DNA of 56,033 nucleotides. Origin: Azolla pinnata. Taxonomy: Eukaryota > Streptophyta > Polypodiopsida > Salviniales > Salviniaceae. Location: contig JBBBWG010028910.1 of assembly GCA_037176905.1 (NCBI GenBank), positions 1 to 56,033 of the forward strand. The letters are read 5' to 3'. The position numbers and the translations under genes are program-made. The notes beneath the pieces are model-generated. The model made no database searches, was not told the origin of the DNA, and saw nothing but the letters and a program-made list of their open reading frames with translations. Below are positions 47,822 through 56,033 of the stretch, piece by piece; the stretch's first letter is position 1, and each line of letters opens with the position of its first letter.

Positions 47822-49582
47822 ACATGATCTTAATACAACAAAGTCCGTTGCTTCGATTATATAATGCTTAAAATCCTTCGGCAGAAAATGCTGCCCTATG
47901 GTATGATGTAATGGCGAGACTTTTCCGTGCTCCTTATTTTGTTTCCCAAGCCTCTCTAATTTACAATCTTATGTAAAATTGTACATCTGATGCAACGAGT
48001 TGTTACATAGTATGAATTCGTTTACTTAACAACATAGGAAGCTATGAGAAATGCTTTCATGAGGATTTGCTCAGAATCTAAGTTTGAAAACATATAAGCT
48101 GAAACACCAAAAATAAATTGAAATTCTTAAACAGATTATCCTTTGACAAACAAAGCAAACCGCAACATCTAAAGCATCAATTTTGTACATGAATTGTGGG
48201 CCACAAAAAACCAACTACACAAAAAGGCAGACATTCGTTAACTTTTCTCAAAGGGACATTGAATGGATATAGAAGTGGGAAAACAGTGATTCTCATAATA
48301 TGGATGCATAAAACTGTAGTGAAATATACTCATTTGATTTGCCTTTATATATATATTCCTTGTGTCGTGGTGAGCTTTCCACTCTGATCTTTGCTATCAA
48401 ATGGACGTGACTTCTAGTATGAAAAAGATCACCACTAACATATGTACCTTTTCAATTCCGAGATAATTACACCAGAATAATATCCTTGCTAGATTCCACA
48501 CCAATCCTTTGGTTCAGCTGGTTCTGGTAAAAATAGAGAATTTGTTATAACCAGCACTACTCTGAGAGTTTACTTTCAACCTTGATAACCAGAACTACTC
48601 AGTTTTACAAGAGAACAATATTTATCATCACACTATAATACAAAAAAACAGTAAAATCCCTTGACAAAAACCAAAATCCATATATCTTATTACAGAACAC
48701 TCTCACAACACTTCCATAGGTTACACGGACAGAAATTCTGCATCAAAATAAGTTGAACATGGGCTGATACCAAATGTATAGGTCCCTGAAGCCAGGAGTA
48801 TCATCAATCATGGCCTTGATAGGGGTGAAAGGACAACAGGACTGTTGAAATGATCGAAAAGTAGCCTTTCTTTGGCAAGTAGCATGAAGAAAGATGATGG
48901 TGCTTGATGGTTATTTATTGACAATGTTTTATGGTTGCAAGATCCTTCTCATGCAATGCCTCCATGCTACTCATTAGCAATGGCAGTGAACTCATGCCAA
49001 TCATTACCTACTATAAAATTCTATAAGGAAATGGCACGAGGCTTATCCTGCTCGTTTATTACCTAATTTGATGAAATTAGATCTTTAGGTTCAGAGCGAA
49101 ACAATTACAAACAGAAAATAGTTTCAGACTAGAACAGATAAAGACATGGGCATAGATACGCTTCTCTATTAAATCCTCACACATATAGCTAGAATGTAAG
49201 CGTTTCCCTAGTGAAAACCATAAAAGAGTCAAATTTTTTCCATATAGATAAATGAAGTATAAAGAACCTCCTATTGTTGATGAAAGTGGCTAATCTTATA
49301 AAGAACCTCAGTATTAATCTACAATCCAAAAATACAGAGCACAACCACTCCCACGTTGGAGATATGTCTGATTTCAGAGTCAGCATAAAAAATTTCAGTG
49401 AATGCATTCCATTAGAGTGACCAATCATCTACATGTGTTGAAGAGAAATATATTGGCATTATCTATTGCTGCAATCATTCTTGTTATGCTCAAAAATGTC
49501 TAATCTGATCAATGCAGTGCCTCCACAGGCATTTAGCAGAATGTTAGGTAAAGAACACCTAAATGAGTACAGACATGGATAC
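47822..49582. other. region between convergent SHMT and IFT57 genes
   Basis: Contains the SHMT 3' UTR and presumably the unlocated last exon and 3' UTR of IFT57. No certain coding stretch could be identified. Confidence 0.45.
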
Positions 49583-52500
49583 CTTAAGAAGGGTATATTC
49601 TAGTACACCTACACGTACACCCATCTCCTTGAGCTCCACCTGTAAGATTATGGAATATTATTTAGATCAATGTCATCACAAATTCAAGTTTGTAAAAAAC
49701 CTAGTTTCTAACCTTCATCACATGAATGCGGTTTTTAATATCGACAAGTGGAGATATATCTGAAATTTGGTTTCCTTTCTCCACCAAGTTATGCTATAAG
49801 AGAGAAACAAATGAGACTTAATACGCCTTTATCCTAACCTTTTATAAAAGGTCACAAAAGCATCTCATATGCAATAATGATGACAATCTTAAGTTATATT
49901 ACTTTCACTTCGTCGAGCTGCTGTGACGTCCTCTCTAACTCATGGCTTAAATTTCTCAAGTTAGTGGAGCTTTGCTCGTGCCTCTGTAGCAAAAGTATCA
50001 ATGAAACAATCATTTTATCACAGCATAATCTTTTTATAGACAACATAATAGCCTATCCTACAACATTCCATAGGCTGACAGACCTGCTGCACTTCCATCA
50101 ACTGGTCATTGACAACTTTATAATCAATCACCTGCACATTTTGAAAACCATTAGATACAATTTACAATATCTTCTGGTGGTTGAACATTCAAGTTCATTA
50201 TACACAGTACACATCAGCCTATTATTTGAATTTTGAGACTGGACAGGATACACATACAGTTTTAGGGGATTGCTTGCAGTATTTTCAGTTAGGAAGATAG
50301 CCATACAGAGACCATGGATTAACTGCCCAGATAATTATGAGATAAGGAGATATCATTGGTTCTTTATGGAGGACTTCGGAGAATACCAGATCTTAGATAG
50401 AAGCAAGGGCAGGATAAGTTTTACTTTGTTCGCTTGTGATAACAAGTTATGATCAACATCTTGTCAGATCTCATTGGCCATTGTAGTCATTTATAACATT
50501 ACTATATCTTATGACGTTCTTTCTTTTTAGATATATATAGAAAAGCCAGAGATTTTTCTTATGACGTTCACAAGGCACTCCCAAGGTCCAGCTAGCCACG
50601 TTGCCAGGTTATTATCTTCTTAAGCATGAAGGGGTTCCTGAGTCTACCATTTAACAGCCAGACCCCAACCATTGAAATGATTCAAATGGAAAAGCAACAT
50701 TTACTAACCTGCGTTTCCAACTGCTTGTTGAGAAAATTTTCTCTGCTTTCCAACTTGTCCAAGAAAAATGAAATGTCGTCTTCAATTCTACAACCAAAAG
50801 AAACAAAATACATACATATATCATATCAATGCTACCATTGTACCATATCTGAAGGTTTCTATGAATGTCAATTAACCCTTCCATGCTAGTCACAAACAGC
50901 TTTCTATATTGAATCCTATTTGAAAACTAGTATTCACTACTTTCAATATCTTTACTACCACTCCACTACCTATATAAGAAGTGACATTGTTATTATATCC
51001 CTGTTGATTTTAAAACTGATTACGTTCAATAGCACATGCAGGTGTTAAAGAGCATGAACCTCTCCATGCAATTCCTTGTAACCACTACAACACTCAACCA
51101 TGAAAAGGCTTCACTAAGAGAGGGAAATCCCTTAGAAGGAAATAAGAACATTATAAAGAACTACATTAAAATAATCAAGAATTATATAAAAATCACGAAT
51201 CTGCCAAAGCTGTACAGTCTTCTACTGATCCTCAATTATCCAACTACTTACTACTGTTTCTTCAAATATGCACATTCATGAATGTTGGACACACAAGCAA
51301 CTCTACAAAAACGAACTTAAGAAACCAAATTATGTTTATGTCTTTCTTATACGAGGGAAGAAATTTAATTTTCCATGCTGATGACAGGAATCCAAGAACA
51401 GACAGAAAAAAACAGATGAAATTGAAAACAGCAATGAATCTACTGTTCATAGAAGTGGCAGCCATCATGAAATAAATACCATTCAAAATCTATCGGACAT
51501 CTTTTTTACATGTTTATTTTGTCCAATGACTCATTACCCCATCCTCAACCATTTACTGCATTCCTTGTTAAGTACACTAAATTAAGCATTTCCAAATCAG
51601 CCAATTATTTTCTTCATTAATATCAGTAACTTATTACCTTCGTAATTTGTTACAACAACCTGGTAAATTTGTCGATATTTCCTAAGATGCCAAAAATGAT
51701 TTGATCATTTGAGCTTTATTTATTTCTTATATACAACAGCATAAAAAAATATAATAACATGAGTGGTTTTTAAATGGAATAAATTTGAAATTTCATAGGA
51801 TAAATTCTGCACTAGGAGTGTTATCAATCCATTAACATCATGGATGTTCAGCAAACTGATTTGTAAATCATAAAAAATATATATACTTTTAAATTGTGAT
51901 TGTGAAACTAAAATCATTTATATTAATGGATACACGGCAAATATGAAAAGATAATGATCAAAAACAATAAAGCTAAGACAATCAAAATTTCTGAAATTTT
52001 CAATCATTAGGAATTAGTACGGGCAATTCACGAGCAATCAGTTGATAAAAATTGCTGATAATTGAATAAGTAATGTCTCAACTGTTCCTAGCCATCATAA
52101 ATCAATAAAAATATTTCTATCAATTATTGAACCATAAACATATAACTGGAAGATTCAAAAGCAATCATCCATCCCATGTGCAGCCTATTAAATAACAAAC
52201 AGAATAGAAGCAACACAAGAATAAAAGTAACTTTGAGATGAGTAGGTATAATATATTTTTTATAAAAAATGTTAAAGACCAAGCAAACAGTTCAAAACTT
52301 ACAGAATATAGTCGTTGGGCCTCATTCAAATGTGTCCTCCAATCTCTGCCATCACTTCCCTGCACAATCATGAAAACGTCATAATAAAGTTAATCATCTT
52401 TTCACTTAAGATTTTAGGTCCGTGTATTTTTAATTCTGTCATATATGCCGCCTGAATCCCTTCGATTTTATTCAAAGAACTGTCTTAAGAACTAATGATC

Positions 52501-55500
52501 TCTGAAACTGCTTAAGACCCTATAGTAAACCACTAAAGCAGGAATCCTGCTCGTGAACTTAAAAGAGAAAATACATCCTCATTCAGCAAAAGCAAAACCC
52601 GTGGACATATTACAGAGCTTGGACATGTTCTTTAATTATTTCATTTCTCTACCAGTGAGATGATTTCCTTATTTATAAGTACGGAAGCGGTGTCAAATTC
52701 AAAATAAAAATTAAACATAGTATGTACAGTAAATCACAGATAACTCATTGATTGACTAACCATAGAGATATGAAGCTCAAATGCTGCGCACTCTGCTTCA
52801 CTTCTAGATTTTTCAAGACAATCATTTAATGAAACCTTTGGATTCCTATCAAAAGATACCATATGTAAGCTATTCTGGATGCAAATAAAATAATTGTTTA
52901 CTTTGTATTTACAAATGATTCATTGCACAGCCCCAAAGTTAATTAACTTACACTTTTTTTTCTAAGGTGCAACCAGCGGTTCCTTGCAACTTCATTGGTA
53001 TGGCATCACCCAGAGTACCTATCTGTAAAAAGAGAACAATTTGTAGTGTAAGAAACGGTGCTGAAATAAATTTGTTACACCAGTCTGCACATTCAATGCA
53101 GAATGGTTTTGAGCATATCCGACAAATTGTACAAAATAAACTCGATAAAGTTTATTTTCGTTCCGCATTCTTTCAATATCACTAGGACAGTAAATCTATA
53201 CTTAAAATATTAACTACTCATGCAGAATCACCTTATCAGTCTCATCGTTTACAGTATTGGTCCCTACACACTCATGTCTTTGCCTGGTACAGTAAGAACA
53301 GATTTATCATAAATACAATCAAATCTAAATGATGTACCAGCACCATGCCTAGAATTTACTACAGTAAAGAGATTAAGAATTATCTAAAAATTTTAAGGGC
53401 ATATCAATTACATGAGATTTTAAGGGCGTATTAATTATCTGCAACTATACTCACTCATCTTGGCTATAGATAGGTTGATTGAAACAAAAACCCTCAGCTT
53501 CTAAGGCAAGGTCTGTTAAGCTATCTAGCACACTGCATACGGAATCACCAAAACCCTGCAAAGTTTAGAAATTTTGTGTATGTTATCGACTTCCTGGTAT
53601 TTGATGGGTGGGCAACAGCATTAAATACATACTTGTTTCAACTTCGCAGGAGCCCAATCAGGTTGTGCAACTCCAAGCTCTTTTAAGTGTTGCACTATAC
53701 AAAGTTCACATATCTATCAGCTTAATTTGATGAACATGTACAAAGACTTCAAGGAAAATAATGAATCAATATCACTGAAAAATCCTAGCCAGAAATGTGT
53801 ATTGCAATGGTTATTGGTACTTTTGAGTCATGTTGTGCCCGCTTCTGATGCTAGCACGTTAATATTCAGTTGTTCTATATTGCTAATATGCATGGATTCA
53901 CTTCAGCTTTGTACACCAACTTTCCGTTTAGGCTCTGAGACTCCCAATTTGTAATATTCTCCATATAGGATAAAGCATTTTCAACATGAGGCCACCACGA
54001 CGTGGTCATCGTATTGTTTCTATTTGTAGAATAATATATACAAACGAGGAAGGCACAAGCAGTTGGACTATTCAATTGCTACTATACAAACTTGATACCT
54101 AATAGATGGCAGTAAGTCCAAGTGTCAGTGTCTCTCATTCCCTATAGCAGCGGCCTCTGTAGTAAATATCTTCCATTATCATCTTGCAAGTCTTTCTACC
54201 CTACCTTCAGTTGCAAGCTTTGGGTTTGAATGACATAATGAGATTTAATTTAGCAGAGTGGTTCGAATGCAAATTCCTACATAAGCCTGTGCATTTGAAA
54301 GTCACTGCCATTTTGTTTCGACTTATACTCCATAATTTATTAGGTATGTGTTCGAAAATGTGAGGAGTATATCTCACTCCTTAGGATTTGAATTATAATT
54401 TATAATACTCGAATTCTTCATCCACAGACATATAGATGCAAATATGCAGATATACATGTAAGTTCATGATGTATTTATATGGGCAAAGTCTCAGACATTC
54501 CTTTAGTTTTCAACTGTGCTGCATTTCCATTGAACAGTGAAAGTCACTTACTGATATCCATGCAAACAGCATTAGAATTTGTAAGTTCTTGGGGCATCAC
54601 AAACTTGCGACCATTCAAGCTTAGCAGCCATGATACCTTTGAACAAAGAAAAATGACAGATAAGTGACCTTCGTTGAAGAAGGAAGCATGCTTAAATCTC
54701 TCCTGAAGAAGGTACATAACTTCTTCCTCATTTCTCTATTCATGTAGATGAATACTGCCACTCATGGTTAAATTAATGGTGATGTGAAAGAGAGAAACAG
54801 TTATGTGTCTTTAATTCTTGGTCGTAAATCTTTACATACACAGATGTATTTCGTGTTTATTTTTTCCTTATTAATTCATTTATCTCACCAAGTTCACGAA
54901 GTACAAAAATTGTTCAGTACGACTACTGCAAGGCAGAACAAAATAGAACTTGTGCAGCGATGGCCAGCGTGGATCCCTGAAAAACAAGGAAATATGGTGA
55001 ATACACTGAAAAGCACGATTTTGTATCTGCAGTTAGATCTTTAAAGATACAGTGTGAGAGGATATACGTAGCATTTCTTGAAAATAGTATGGAGGAAAAA
55101 AACCCGATGTTGCAGGAGCTACATGTCATTCGTAGTTCAAGATGAGGTTTTGACGGTTTGTCGACTCAATCAGCAGATGTTAGAGACGGAACAGAATGAG
55201 ATAAAGATAAGAAAGATGGTATAACATCTTCCCGAAAACTAAAACGACCTCAGTGGAATGGAAATATATTGGAATAGAAAGAAATTTCAGCAAAGGGGTT
55301 AATGGATGGAAAAGAAGTACTCTCTCAGTTAAATCAAAGATAATTAAGTGAGAAGAAGTGCACTTTCTTCACCAATCGGAAACTGATTAAGGTCTTCTGA
55401 GCGGGGCTAGTAACAGTCTATATGAGGAACAATCAAGCGATTGCATTTTGAAATGGCGTCTTACATATAAGAAAGAGACGCGGGGAAGAGAAAAGCACGA

Positions 55501-55679
55501 ACCTTGATTTGCAGAATCGGTCCTCGTAATTAAGCAAGCTCAGTTTGTCGATGATTAGCTCCATCAGTACGCTAGCCCTCGCTTCCAACTTCAACATACA
55601 ATGCCAAAATTTTGAGAATTGGACTCAGGAAAATACACGAGAGAGAGAGAGAGAGCTGAAGGCGGCCCTTCCTCACCAT
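49583..55679 (-). CDS. IFT57: intraflagellar transport protein 57 (IFT-B), 3' end unresolved
   Basis: Exons found: 55679-55677 (ATG only), 55588-55503, 54976-54889, 54636-54552, 53694-53633, 53555-53455, 53277-53232, 53022-52954, 52835-52761, 52359-52303, 50787-50709, 50131-50084, 49983-49903, 49793-49713, 49639-49583. Protein order: MELIIDKLSLLNYEDRFCKS, LHKFYFVLPCSSRTEQFLYF, WLLSLNGRKFVMPQE, PAKLKQGFGDSVCSVLDSLT, FCFNQPIYSQDE, an acidic linker, RDWRTHLNEAQ, then coiled coil (FLDKLESRENFLNKQLETQ, VKN-type HELERTSQQLDEVK, SPLVDIKNRIHVMK, MGVRVGVLEYTLLK). This is IFT57/Hippi, an IFT-B subunit needed to build cilia; in land plants that means sperm flagella. Phase between 52303 and 50787 requires a small unlocated exon (3n+2 nt). 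If translation reads past 49583, a stop follows at 49559. Confidence 0.88.
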
Positions 55680-55724
55680 TGTCTGTGATGGATTTTGTCG
55701 GCTAAGAGCGTTTAGCAAAACTAC

Positions 55725-55955
55725 GCAACATTCCAATCCAACTGAGTCGAACCAAATGAAGGTTCCAAAACCGCTTCTTCTTCTTCTTCTTCTTCTTCTT
55801 CGCGTTCACCAAAGTACGCAACAATCCAATCGAATCGAACCAAATGAAGGTTCCAAAACTGCTCCTTCTTCTTCTTCTTCTTCTTCTTCTTCTTCTTCGC
55901 GTTCACCAAAAACACGCAACAATCCAATCGAATCAAACCAAATGAAGGTTCCAAA

Positions 55956-55986
<31 letters not shown>

Positions 55987-56033
55987 CTTCTTCTTCTTCT
56001 TCTTCTTCTTCTTCTTCTTCTTCTTCTTCTTCT
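55725..56033. repeat. about 88-bp triplicate with (TTC)n expansions upstream of IFT57
   Basis: Three copies of CGCAACAATCCAATCGAATC, then ACCAAATGAAGGTTCCAAAAC, start near 55725, 55815 and 55912. Each is followed by a (CTT/TTC)n run; the last run continues to the window's end. CGCGTTCACCAAA links the copies. It lies 50-350 bp upstream of the IFT57 ATG, i.e. in its promoter. Confidence 0.9.

Noticed and set aside
48780..48905. Minus-strand stretch LLAKERLLFDHFNSPV as a last IFT57 exon
   Set aside because: Does not resemble the IFT57 C-terminus, and no in-phase acceptor could be supported.

Overview
This window is nuclear DNA of a land plant. Genes have GT-AG introns, organelle-targeted PPR proteins, a Ca2+-dependent protein kinase with four EF-hands and a mitochondrial serine hydroxymethyltransferase. 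A recognisable IFT57 gene (intraflagellar transport) indicates a plant with flagellated sperm. Together with large intronless DYW-type PPR genes, that points to a fern, lycophyte or bryophyte rather than a flowering plant. I favour a fern from the style of the PPR proteins, but the species cannot be fixed from the sequence. Two runs of exactly 100 N (10146-10245, 26686-26785) are scaffold gaps, both inside tandem repeats.

Layout. 1-658 (-): 5' end of an LPR1-like multicopper oxidase. 660-9500: AT-rich DNA with a CACTA/SINE-like repeat, a broken coding fragment, and three short TATA-preceded genes on the + strand: two related small proteins sharing an RGQ[IV]K core and one small secreted peptide. 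9506-10560: a 128-bp satellite. 12132-13320 (-): nuclear mRNA cap guanine-N7 methyltransferase. 14690-15420 (-): decayed PPR gene. 16392-18468 (+): P-class PPR. 20135-22546 (-): PPR-E/DYW editing-factor-like protein. 25184-30326 (+): CDPK in seven exons. 30965-31168 (+): second PPR relic. 31813-35374 (-): receptor-like cytoplasmic kinase of the RLCK-VII/PBL34-36 type, six exons. 36890-38890: a large CAY array, an ambiguous GC-rich open stretch and a CATA microsatellite. 39160-39800: SINE-like element and a tandem repeat with perfect heat-shock elements. 41350-42332 (+): ML-domain lipid-binding protein. 43513-47821 (+): mitochondrial SHMT, 15 exons. 49583-55679 (-): IFT57, at least 15 exons. 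The window ends in a (TTC)n tract in the IFT57 upstream region.

The genes do not form a pathway. They are ordinary dispersed nuclear genes for organelle RNA processing, mRNA capping, Ca2+ and immune-type signalling, one-carbon metabolism, lipid binding and ciliogenesis. Intact genes were assembled exon by exon, checking phase. Summed exon lengths are in frame for the methyltransferase (370 aa), P-class PPR (599 aa), DYW PPR (803 aa), CDPK (686 aa), RLCK (411 aa), ML protein (153 aa) and SHMT (516 aa). IFT57 lacks one small internal exon and its 3' end.

The least explained features are the paired RGQ[IV]K small genes with the neighbouring secreted peptide, telomere-like arrays just upstream of three genes (one carrying copies of the adjacent gene's 5' end), and an intron satellite that starts exactly at the CDPK splice donor.
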